Shown: piece by piece, positions 8,447 through 14,904 of the stretch
How positions within the stretch are numbered: the stretch's first letter is position 1
How the letters are laid out: each line of letters starts with the position of its first letter
Assembly (NCBI RefSeq): GCF_010550245.1
Contig: NZ_JAAGLU010000002.1
Coordinates: forward strand, 124,001-188,000
DNA from: Streptomyces sp. SID12501
GTDB lineage: Bacteria; Actinomycetota; Actinomycetes; Streptomycetales; Streptomycetaceae
Direction of reading: 5' to 3'
Length of the DNA stretch: 64,000 nucleotides
Position numbers and translations under genes: made by a program
The notes under the pieces: generated by a model
What the model saw: only the letters and a program-made list of their open reading frames with translations
What the model was told of the DNA's origin: nothing
Database searches by the model: none

Positions 8447-9748
8447 ATGTCTGAGACAACCCGGTACGACGTCGTCGTCATCGGCGGTGGCCCCGCCGGT
8501 TCCACCCTGGCGGGCCTGCTGGCCAAGCGCGGCCGCAGCGTGCTGGTTCTCGAGCGGGAGTCCTTCCCCCGCTATCACATCGGGGAGTCCCTGGTCACCG
8601 GCATGATCCCGGTCATGGAGGAGCTCGGTGTCGTGGATGAGCTGGAGGCGCGCTTTCAGCGCAAGACCGGCATCAACCTGGTGTGGGGCAAGGACCCGCA
8701 GCCCTGGCGCACCGACTTCAGTGCCACGGGCGGTGTGTACGACCACTCCTGGCACGTCAAGCGCGACGAGTTCGACCAGATGCTGCTGGACAACGCCCGC
8801 AAGCTCGGCGCCACGGTGCTGGAGCAGGCCCACGTCAACGACATCGTCCAGGACGCGGACGGCACCGTGACCGGCGTCGTGTACACGCACGGCGGGACCA
8901 AGAAGCGGGCCTCGGCGGCGTACACGGTGGACGCTTCCGGGCAGAACCGGGTCGTGACGCGCAAGCTCACCGAGGTGACGTTCCAGGAGGACCTGAGGAA
9001 CGTGGCGGTGTGGACCTACTTCAAGCGGTTCACGCCGCTGGAGGCCCCGGACGACATCCTCGTGGAGGCCATCGACGGGGGCGGCTGGATGTGGGGCATC
9101 CCGCTGTCGGAGACCGAGCTGAGCCTGGGGTACGTGCTGCCGGCCAGTCAGCTCGCCGAGGCCGCCGCACAGGGCCGCTCCCGCACCGACGTCTTCCTGG
9201 AGGGCTTGGCGGGCAGCCGCATCGCCAGGACGATGGTCGATCCCTCGGACGCCGGTGAGATGCGCACCGCTCGGGACTGGTCACACGTCAGCGAGCGGTT
9301 CTACGGGCGCGGCTGGGTCGCGGTCGGTGACGCGGCGTGCTTCATCGACCCGCTTTTCTCCTCGGGCGTGTGGCTGGGGACCTCCGGCGCCTGGATGGCG
9401 TCGCGCGCCCTGGACGCGGTACTGGACGAGCCGGGCGCCGAGGATCAGGCACTGGGGCGGTTCAACGACACCTACCAGCAGCTGTACAGCGACATCCTGG
9501 CCTACGTCCGGTTCTTCATGGATCCCAACCGGCTGCGGGAGGAGTACATGGAGCGGGCGCAGGGGGTGGGGCGCATGTACGTCGAGAATTCGAGGGTGGG
9601 CTTCATCAGCCTCATCTCGGGCATCAAGGCGCTGCCCGAGCTGGTGAGTTTCGACCCGATGGGGGTCGAGGGGATCCAGGAGGCCATGCAGGACCGGGCG
9701 GCCAGGACCGAGGCGGCGAAGGCCGCGGCGGCTGCCCCGGTCGGTTGA
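8447..9748 (+). CDS. FAD-dependent halogenase
   Basis: This 433-residue flavoprotein carries the full set of flavin-halogenase marks: GxGxxG at Gly13-Gly18, a conserved Lys73 (QRKTG) after RYHIGESLV, WMWGIP at 214-219 (the WxWxIP motif that separates halogenases from monooxygenases), and FIDPLFSSG at 299-307. GVYDHSWHVKRDEFDQMLL is typical of the phenol/pyrrole-type branch. It lies 25 bases after the HopA1-like gene in the same operon and directly before the precursors, so the likely substrate is a core peptide. Only the second precursor has an aromatic core residue (one Trp). Halogenation of that Trp, as by MibH in NAI-107, is a hypothesis. A flavin reductase is not seen in the window. Confidence 0.85.
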   Translation: MSETTRYDVVVIGGGPAGSTLAGLLAKRGRSVLVLERESFPRYHIGESLVTGMIPVMEELGVVDELEARFQRKTGINLVWGKDPQPWRTDFSATGGVYDHSWHVKRDEFDQMLLDNARKLGATVLEQAHVNDIVQDADGTVTGVVYTHGGTKKRASAAYTVDASGQNRVVTRKLTEVTFQEDLRNVAVWTYFKRFTPLEAPDDILVEAIDGGGWMWGIPLSETELSLGYVLPASQLAEAAAQGRSRTDVFLEGLAGSRIARTMVDPSDAGEMRTARDWSHVSERFYGRGWVAVGDAACFIDPLFSSGVWLGTSGAWMASRALDAVLDEPGAEDQALGRFNDTYQQLYSDILAYVRFFMDPNRLREEYMERAQGVGRMYVENSRVGFISLISGIKALPELVSFDPMGVEGIQEAMQDRAARTEAAKAAAAAPVG

Positions 9749-9947
9749 TCCGGGCATCAATTAATGGGCGAAAGTTTCTCCTGGACGAAGAACTCCGAAG
9801 GTGGAGCGGTTTTCCGGTCAAGCAGGGTGGAAATTCCTGTCGACCGGCCCGTCTCCGCAGTGATGAAATCTCTCTTGTCAGCAACCGCGGACCGAAAGGA
9901 AAGCGGCCCGCTGATATCGAGAAGACAAAACGAACTGGGAGTTCGAA
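9749..9947 (+). promoter_or_regulatory. Upstream region of the precursor genes
   Basis: These 199 bases have no convincing gene and probably hold a promoter or a processing site giving extra precursor transcript. Visible dyads are TTGAT-N6-ATCAA at 9747-9762, just overlapping the halogenase stop, and CCGGTC at 9814-9819 against GACCGG at 9842-9847, around an inner GGAAATTCC. A GGGAG ribosome site at 9937-9941 serves the first precursor. No -35/-10 pair is clear enough to call. Confidence 0.35.
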
Positions 9948-10027
9948 ATGAACGAGAAGCTGATCGCCGGTTACGCCGCCTACACCACCGCTGACGAGTA
10001 CGGCACCGCCGCCACCGGCGAGGCCCC
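9948..10027 (+). repeat. 80-bp direct repeat, copy 1 (leader coding sequence)
   Basis: The first 80 bases of precursor A are identical, base for base, to the first 80 bases of precursor B, including all synonymous positions. Divergence starts at the third base of codon 27, exactly where the leader gives way to the core. This suggests recent duplication or gene conversion of the leader only. Confidence 0.9.
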
Positions 10028-10103
10028 CGCGTCCGTGGAGACCGTCGGCATCTCCATCGCCTCGGTGGCCCTCTCCATCATGTCGGTTGTCGACAAGTGC
10101 TGA
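9948..10103 (+). CDS. RiPP precursor peptide A (Cys-terminated core)
   Basis: This gene encodes 51 residues behind GGGAG six bases from the ATG. The leader MNEKLIAGYAAYTTADEYGT continues to GEAPAS; the predicted core after GEAPA has about 23 residues, rich in Ser/Thr separated by Val, Ile and Ala, and ends SVVDKC. The only Cys is the last residue and a Ser stands five positions before it. This S-x4-C spacing equals the T-x4-C of the thioviridamide AviMeCys ring, and the cluster encodes the matching decarboxylase. The core has no aromatic residue. The exact cleavage site is inferred. Confidence 0.85.
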   Translation: MNEKLIAGYAAYTTADEYGTAATGEAPASVETVGISIASVALSIMSVVDKC

Positions 10104-10157
10104 TCGCCTGACCCAGCACGAATCGGCCACTGATATTTCACCGAGAGGAAACCGAAA

Positions 10158-10237
10158 ATGAACGAGAAGCTGATCGCCGGTTACGCCGCCTACACCACCG
10201 CTGACGAGTACGGCACCGCCGCCACCGGCGAGGCCCC
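10158..10237 (+). repeat. 80-bp direct repeat, copy 2 (leader coding sequence)
   Basis: This is the second copy of the identical leader-coding segment described at 9948-10027, starting at the ATG of precursor B. Confidence 0.9.
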
Positions 10238-10322
10238 TGCCTCGATCGAGTCCATCAGTTGGGCCGTGTCCGGCGCGGCAGTGGGGGCGAGCATCTCGCT
10301 GACCGTGCAGAACGGCTGCTGA
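10158..10322 (+). CDS. RiPP precursor peptide B (Cys-terminated core with one Trp)
   Basis: This gene encodes 54 residues behind a GAGAGGAA ribosome site. The leader is identical to precursor A through GEAPAS. The core of about 26 residues begins SIESISWAVSG and ends SLTVQNGC; the sole Cys is terminal and a Thr lies five positions before it, again fitting a six-residue aminovinyl-(methyl)cysteine ring. The single Trp is the only aromatic residue in either core and is the obvious candidate for the cluster halogenase. Core A and core B share little beyond the Ser/Thr-hydrophobic pattern, so two products, perhaps cooperating, are likely. Confidence 0.85.
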   Translation: MNEKLIAGYAAYTTADEYGTAATGEAPASIESISWAVSGAAVGASISLTVQNGC

Positions 10323-10360
10323 TTTCCCTTCAGCTGCCTCGCTCGAAGGATGTGTCGATC

Positions 10361-10528
10361 GTGACAGGGAAGCTTTTCTCCGGGTATGCGCACTACCTCG
10401 GGGTCGACGAGTTCGCAGATCTCGTCGACCCGGGTGAGGAAGCGGCACAGGCCCGAGTGACGACGGTACCCGCAGGCCGTGACAGCCGTCTCGCGGTGAG
10501 CATCCTGCCGATATCGGTCATCTCCTGA
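10361..10528 (+). CDS. Third leader-like peptide without Cys
   Basis: This small gene encodes 55 residues from GTG 10361, with AAGGA ten bases before it; an in-frame GTG at 10352 is an alternative. The N-terminus MTGKLFSGYAHYLGVDEFAD aligns with MNEKLIAGYAAYTTADEYGT of the precursors (K at 4, SGY/AGY, Y at 12, D-E at 16-17), and DPGEEA matches TGEAPA. The C-terminal part contains Ser/Thr and Val/Ile (ending PISVIS) but no Cys, and holds an Arg-Asp-Ser-Arg stretch unlike the other cores. It could be a decayed precursor, a precursor for a ring-less product, or a leader-mimic that interacts with the enzymes. It follows precursor B by 38 bases. Confidence 0.65.
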   Translation: MTGKLFSGYAHYLGVDEFADLVDPGEEAAQARVTTVPAGRDSRLAVSILPISVIS

Positions 10529-10605
10529 TGGCCACACGTGGTGGGGCCTCCCGGTGTACTCGCCGGGCGGCCCCACCGCAGCCGTGTTTGCCCACCCGTC
10601 TTGCT

Positions 10606-10920
10606 TCAGGCGCGGTGGCTGTTGCCGTGCCGTGCCGCGGTGGCGGCGATGCACTGCAGCTCGGCCAGGTGGCCGGCGAGGGCGGAGCGGCCCTGTTCCG
10701 TGAGGGTGAGCCAGGTGCGAGGGGTCTTGCCGACGTGGCCCTTGCGGATCTCCACGTAGCCGGTCGCCTCAAGTGCCGCCGCGTGCTTGGAGAGGGTCGG
10801 AGCGGTGAGTTCGCAGTACTCCTGTACGGCGCGGAACTCCGCCTCCTCGCACCCGGAGAGGAACGAGGCGATCCTCAGCCGGGTGGTGGAGCGGAAGGCC
10901 TCGTCGAGACCGTCGGTCAC
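10606..10920 (-). CDS. Winged-helix transcriptional regulator
   Basis: This 104-residue DNA-binding protein has FRSTTRLRIASFLSGCEEAEFRAVQEYCELTAPTLSKH followed by ATGYVEIRKGHVGKTPRTWLTLTEQGRSAL, the winged-helix of the ArsR/MarR-like family that pairs with small membrane proteins in actinobacteria. The GTG start overlaps the stop of the upstream membrane-protein gene (GTGA), so they form one operon. Divergence from the NatAB-like transporter at 11438 suggests it controls that transporter. Confidence 0.8.
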   Translation of the reverse strand: MTDGLDEAFRSTTRLRIASFLSGCEEAEFRAVQEYCELTAPTLSKHAAALEATGYVEIRKGHVGKTPRTWLTLTEQGRSALAGHLAELQCIAATAARHGNSHRA

Positions 10921-11333
10921 CTGCGCACCTTCTTCGCGAGCGACACCCACACGATGGCGCCGACGACGACTCCCATCGCGAGGAAGACCCAACGCGTCTG
11001 TGAGGTGGCGTTCATGGCGCCGATCACGTACGCCGCTCCCGCGACGACGAGTGTGGACTGGGTCCGGGCCGCCGGGCCGCGTACGCCGACCACGCCGCGC
11101 CGCGAGCGGATGCGGTTGAGGAGCGTGCGGGCGCCGAGGGCCAGGCCGACACCGACGACGACGCCGGCCACGCGCACCCACGCGCTCTCGGCGCCGATGC
11201 CGGCCAGGGCGACTCCGCCACCCACCATCAGGCCGCACAGCGGCGGTGCCCAGGCGGGCAGTGCGGGGGTGACCGATGCCTCGTACGAGGTCCGGGCGGC
11301 TGCCAGGTTCTTCTGTGCTTCCTCAGCGTCCAT
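10917..11333 (-). CDS. Small integral membrane protein
   Basis: This 138-residue protein has about four predicted membrane segments, in two pairs (about residues 35-75 and 95-130), separated by a basic loop with LLNRIRSRRG. It is made from the ATG complementary to 11331-11333, behind an AGGA site. It is co-translated with the downstream winged-helix regulator. It may sense or modulate the signal for that regulator, but I recognise no family with a defined function. Confidence 0.75.
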   Translation of the reverse strand: MDAEEAQKNLAAARTSYEASVTPALPAWAPPLCGLMVGGGVALAGIGAESAWVRVAGVVVGVGLALGARTLLNRIRSRRGVVGVRGPAARTQSTLVVAGAAYVIGAMNATSQTRWVFLAMGVVVGAIVWVSLAKKVRR

Positions 11334-11437
11334 GTTTCGATCCTGGCATGTAGTTTCCAATTAGGCAAGTAGTTCTGTTAGGGAAAGCCGAACGCTCGCC
11401 CGGTCCCCACACCACCCACCAGCAGGAGTGAACTCCC
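11334..11437. promoter_or_regulatory. Divergent promoter region with direct repeats
   Basis: This 104-base region separates the regulator operon from the NatAB-like transporter. Two related AT-rich elements, TAGTTTCCAATTAGG (11351-11365) and TAGTTCTGTTAGG (11370-11382), lie in the same orientation about 19 bases apart. They are plausible binding sites for the winged-helix regulator. A GGAG at 11425-11428 is the ribosome site of the ATPase gene. Confidence 0.4.
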
Positions 11438-12382
11438 GTGACAGCACTCGAAGTCGACAACCTCACCAAGCGCTACGGCGCTCACCTCGCTCTCGACTCC
11501 CTCTCCCTGCGCGTCGAGAGCGGCAACCTCTTCGGCTTCGTGGGCAGCAACGGCGCCGGCAAGACCACCACGATGCGCATCGTCGTCGGGCTGCTGGCAG
11601 CCGACAGCGGGCATGTGCGCTGGGACAACGCGCCGCTTCCGGCCGCCGGCACACGCTTCGGCTACATGCCGGAAGAGCGCGGCCTCTACCCGAAGATGAC
11701 GGTCGCGGCCCAGCTGACCTACCTCGCCCGCCTGCACGGCCTCACCTCGCTTCAGGCCCGCCAGGCCATGCTGGGCTGGACGGACAGGCTGCGGATCACC
11801 CAGCACCGGGACAGCCCCGTCGACTCCCTGAGTCTGGGCAACCAGCAGCGTGTGCAGCTCGCCGCCGCCCTGGTTCACGAACCCGACGTCCTGGTCCTGG
11901 ACGAACCCTTCTCGGGCCTGGACCCGCTGGCTGTCGACGCCATGAGCGAGGTCCTCAAGGAGAAGGCCGCGGAAGGGATCCCGGTGCTCTTCTCCAGCCA
12001 CCAGCTCGAACTCGTCGAACGGCTCTGCGACCAGGTCGCGATCGTGCGCTCGGGCCGCCTCGCCGCCTGCGGCAGCCTCGAAGAACTGCGCGGCGACTCG
12101 CGGGACGCGCCTCTGGTCGTCCACGTGGAAGGGGCCGAGGCCGACTGGCCGCTGCACCACACCGACGCGATCAGCACCTTCAAGAGGCACGAGGACGGAA
12201 TTTCCCTCATTGTCCAGGCGGCCCCCGGCCAGGACGAGAACATCGTCCTGCGCGCCGCGATGCAGCACGGCACCGTGCGCCGGCTCACCCGTGAACGTCC
12301 CACCCTCACCCAGCTTTTCCGTGACCTGGTGGAGCCACACGGCTTCGCCGACCTCCAGAACGAGAGCGAGACGTCCAAGTGA
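11438..12382 (+). CDS. ABC transporter ATPase (NatA-like)
   Basis: This 314-residue ATPase has Walker A GSNGAGKTT (about residues 35-43), an LSLGNQQR signature, Walker B VLVLDEPF, and a switch His in SSHQLELVERLC. The C-terminal extension (about residue 215 on) is typical of the NatA/DrrA branch, which works with separate ABC-2 permeases. It starts at GTG 11438, nine bases after GGAG, and overlaps the permease gene by four bases. Lying next to the RiPP precursors, it is a good candidate for self-immunity or product efflux, though it could serve another export function. Confidence 0.9.
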   Translation: MTALEVDNLTKRYGAHLALDSLSLRVESGNLFGFVGSNGAGKTTTMRIVVGLLAADSGHVRWDNAPLPAAGTRFGYMPEERGLYPKMTVAAQLTYLARLHGLTSLQARQAMLGWTDRLRITQHRDSPVDSLSLGNQQRVQLAAALVHEPDVLVLDEPFSGLDPLAVDAMSEVLKEKAAEGIPVLFSSHQLELVERLCDQVAIVRSGRLAACGSLEELRGDSRDAPLVVHVEGAEADWPLHHTDAISTFKRHEDGISLIVQAAPGQDENIVLRAAMQHGTVRRLTRERPTLTQLFRDLVEPHGFADLQNESETSK

Positions 12383-13545
12383 GCATCCCGGCCAACAGCA
12401 CCCTGAGCGACGTGTGGCTGGTCTACCGCCGCGAGATCGACGCACGCCTGAAGTCCAAGGGCTACTTCATCGGCATGCTCTTCATGGTCATCGCCGTGTT
12501 CGGCCTGGTCGCCGGCCTCTACTACGCGAACGCTCCCAAGACACACACCGTGGCCGTCTGCGGCGCACCGGCCAAGTCCTTCGGTCCCGCACCGCCCGGC
12601 ATACGCCTCAGCCCGTGCACCGGCGAGGTATCGGGCCGTGACCGTGTCATCGACAAGGACGTGGACGCCGCCGTCACCATCACCGGCTCCCGGGCCGCCG
12701 TGCTCAGCCGCTCCGACACACCCGCCCAGGCCCAGGCCTCGGCGATCACCCTGGCCAAGGCGTGGGCCACCCAGCGAGCCTATGACCGGCAGCAGGTCGA
12801 CACCGCGGCACTGCGGCGCGATGTGGCCACGGCGGGCCCCACCCTTGTCAACGTCGGAGACAACGGGCCCAACGGTACCGAGATCGGCGCGGCCATCAGC
12901 ATGGTCGTCGTCCTGTTCATGCAGATCATCGGCCAGGGCTCCCTGGTAGCGCAGGGCGTCGTGGAGGAGAAGAGCACCCGCGTCGTCGAGGTACTCCTGG
13001 CCACCCTCACTCCCCTACGGCTCATGATGGGCAAGGTCGCCGGCATCGGCACGGCCGCCGTCCTGCAGATCGCCGTCCTGGTCGCGGCCGTGGTCGGCGC
13101 GCGGGCGATGTTCCAGGACAGGGCCGAAGGACTTCCCTCAACCGCCGCACTGATCAGCGCAGCCCTGTGGTTCCTGCTCACCTTCACCCTGTTCGCCTAC
13201 CTCTTCGCCGCCGCCGGCTCCCTCGTCTCCCGCCCCGAGGACCTGCAGTCGGTCCTCATGCCCGTCATGGTCCTGGCCCTGGCACCCGTGGGTGTCGCCG
13301 CCGCGGCGGCCGGCGATCTGAACGCCGACTGGGTCGGCATCGTCCAGTACATCCCGCCCTTCTCCGGCCTCCTGATGCCGCTGCAGGCCAGCGTCTCCAA
13401 CGTCTCGCTGCTCCAGCAGCTCGCCGCCGCGGCCCTGATGGCGGCGGCGACCAGCGGATGCGTCTGGCTGGCAGCACGCGTCTACGCCAACTCCATCCTG
13501 AAGATCGGCTCCGCGGTCCGCTGGCGTCACGCCCTCGCGGCCTGA
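12379..13545 (+). CDS. ABC-2 type permease (NatB-like)
   Basis: This 388-residue membrane protein has one N-terminal helix (YFIGMLFMVIAVFGLVAGLYY), an extracytoplasmic domain of about 130 residues, then a block of five or so helices. The conserved QGVVEEKSTRVVEVLLATLTP segment is typical of NatB permeases. It overlaps the ATPase stop (GTGA). The pair should extrude a small ion or amphipathic molecule; immunity to the encoded peptides is inferred. Confidence 0.9.
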   Translation: MSIPANSTLSDVWLVYRREIDARLKSKGYFIGMLFMVIAVFGLVAGLYYANAPKTHTVAVCGAPAKSFGPAPPGIRLSPCTGEVSGRDRVIDKDVDAAVTITGSRAAVLSRSDTPAQAQASAITLAKAWATQRAYDRQQVDTAALRRDVATAGPTLVNVGDNGPNGTEIGAAISMVVVLFMQIIGQGSLVAQGVVEEKSTRVVEVLLATLTPLRLMMGKVAGIGTAAVLQIAVLVAAVVGARAMFQDRAEGLPSTAALISAALWFLLTFTLFAYLFAAAGSLVSRPEDLQSVLMPVMVLALAPVGVAAAAAGDLNADWVGIVQYIPPFSGLLMPLQASVSNVSLLQQLAAAALMAAATSGCVWLAARVYANSILKIGSAVRWRHALAA

Positions 13546-13562
13546 CTCGAAAGGGACCTGAC

Positions 13563-14828
13563 ATGATGACGCACCTCCTCACCCTGGCCCATGTCGTCGC
13601 CGCTCTGCTGATCACCTTGGCCCTCGCGAGCGCCGGCCGCCGCGCGGCCGTGCGCCTGCGGCAACCCGACGTCATCGGCGAGATCAGCGTCGGCCTGCTG
13701 GCAGGACCGCTTCTCCTGGCGATCCTGGGACGTCAGGCCTTCGACGCCGCCCTGCCCGCCGAAGTCCTCCACGTCCTGACCCGGATCGGCCAGGGCGCAC
13801 TGGCCCTCTACCTGGTCGGCCTGGCACACCACCTGCGCTCACAGGCCGGGCGCCCCAACAAGGCCCCCGTCATCTGGGTCGCGGCTGGCTCCCTCGTGCC
13901 GGCCCTGCTGTGCGGGGTTCTGCTGGCCTGGGGCATCGACGCCTTTACGAACCAGGCGGTACGCGGCACCGCCCCCACGCCGGCGTTCTTCCTGATGACC
14001 GCGGTGGCCATGTCGATCAGCGCTGTCCCCGTCATGGCCCGCATCCTCACCTTCCGCAAGATGCAGGACAGCCTCAGCGGAACGCTGACCATGGCGGCCG
14101 CCGTCATGATCGACAGCATCGGGTGGCTGATGCTCACCCTCGCCATCTGCCTGAACGCACGCTCCGCCGGCGCTTTCCTCGACTGCCTCACCGCCCTGGC
14201 CGTCGGCGCCGTCCTGATGCTCGCCCTGCGCGTCGCCCTGCGCTCCCGGGCCGCCCGGCTGCTGGCCGTCGGCCGCACACGTCTGATGGCCGGCTTCCTC
14301 GCCCTCGCCGCCTGTCTGATGGGCTACACCATGGACAGCCTGGGCATGACGGTCATCCTCGGCGCCGCCATGGTGGGCTTCGCCGTCCCCAGCGGCCCCG
14401 GCGAACAATGGAACGCGGCCGTGGCCACCGTCTCGCGCACCGGCCGCTTCGTCGTCCCGGTCTTCTTCGTGGTGACCGGCGTGAGCGTACTCAGCCGCTC
14501 CTACGGATCCGCGTCCTGGCCCCTGCTCCTGGCGACCGTCGCCCTGGGCATCGCCGGCAAGGTGCTGGGCGGATACGCAGGAGCCCGGCTGGCAGGCCAA
14601 CCCCCCGCGGCGGCCCGGGAGGTGGGAGTCCTGATGAACACCCGCGGGCTGACCGAGCTCATCGTCCTGCAGGCAGGCGTCAGCGCGGGCATCCTCACCG
14701 GCCCCATGACCCTGGCCCTGGTAGTCATGGCTCTGACCACGACCGCGATGACCGGCCCCCTGCTCTCGTACCTGCAGCGCAACACCAGTCTCCCGGAACC
14801 GGCCCGCACACCGGTAGTGGCCGTGTGA
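13563..14828 (+). CDS. Cation/proton antiporter, CPA2/KefB-like membrane protein
   Basis: This 421-residue protein has about 12 membrane helices with the family hallmarks RLRQPDVIGEISVGLLAGPLLL near the N-terminus, SISAVPVMARIL, AAAVMIDSIGWLML, and the late VGVLMNTRGLTELIVLQAG. It begins at ATG 13563, 17 bases after the permease, so it is likely in the same transcript. Antiporters of this type recur in antibiotic clusters of actinobacteria, where they may support ion homeostasis or resistance against membrane-active products. That role is inference here. Confidence 0.85.
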   Translation: MMTHLLTLAHVVAALLITLALASAGRRAAVRLRQPDVIGEISVGLLAGPLLLAILGRQAFDAALPAEVLHVLTRIGQGALALYLVGLAHHLRSQAGRPNKAPVIWVAAGSLVPALLCGVLLAWGIDAFTNQAVRGTAPTPAFFLMTAVAMSISAVPVMARILTFRKMQDSLSGTLTMAAAVMIDSIGWLMLTLAICLNARSAGAFLDCLTALAVGAVLMLALRVALRSRAARLLAVGRTRLMAGFLALAACLMGYTMDSLGMTVILGAAMVGFAVPSGPGEQWNAAVATVSRTGRFVVPVFFVVTGVSVLSRSYGSASWPLLLATVALGIAGKVLGGYAGARLAGQPPAAAREVGVLMNTRGLTELIVLQAGVSAGILTGPMTLALVVMALTTTAMTGPLLSYLQRNTSLPEPARTPVVAV

Positions 14829-14839
14829 TGACGAACCGT

Positions 14840-14904
14840 CCGTTTCCAGGCAGCCCTGCTAGATCCAGCCCTTCTCCCGGGCCAGCAGGGCTGCCTGGAA
14901 ACGG
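14840..14904. terminator. 21-bp perfect inverted repeat, probable bidirectional terminator
   Basis: Arms 14840-14860 and 14884-14904 are perfect reverse complements over 21 bases, with a 23-base loop. The right arm is inside the last codons of the regulator gene (encoding NRFQAAL) and the left arm just overlaps its TAG stop. The antiporter ends at 14828. A hairpin this long at converging gene ends should stop transcription from both sides. Confidence 0.7.
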
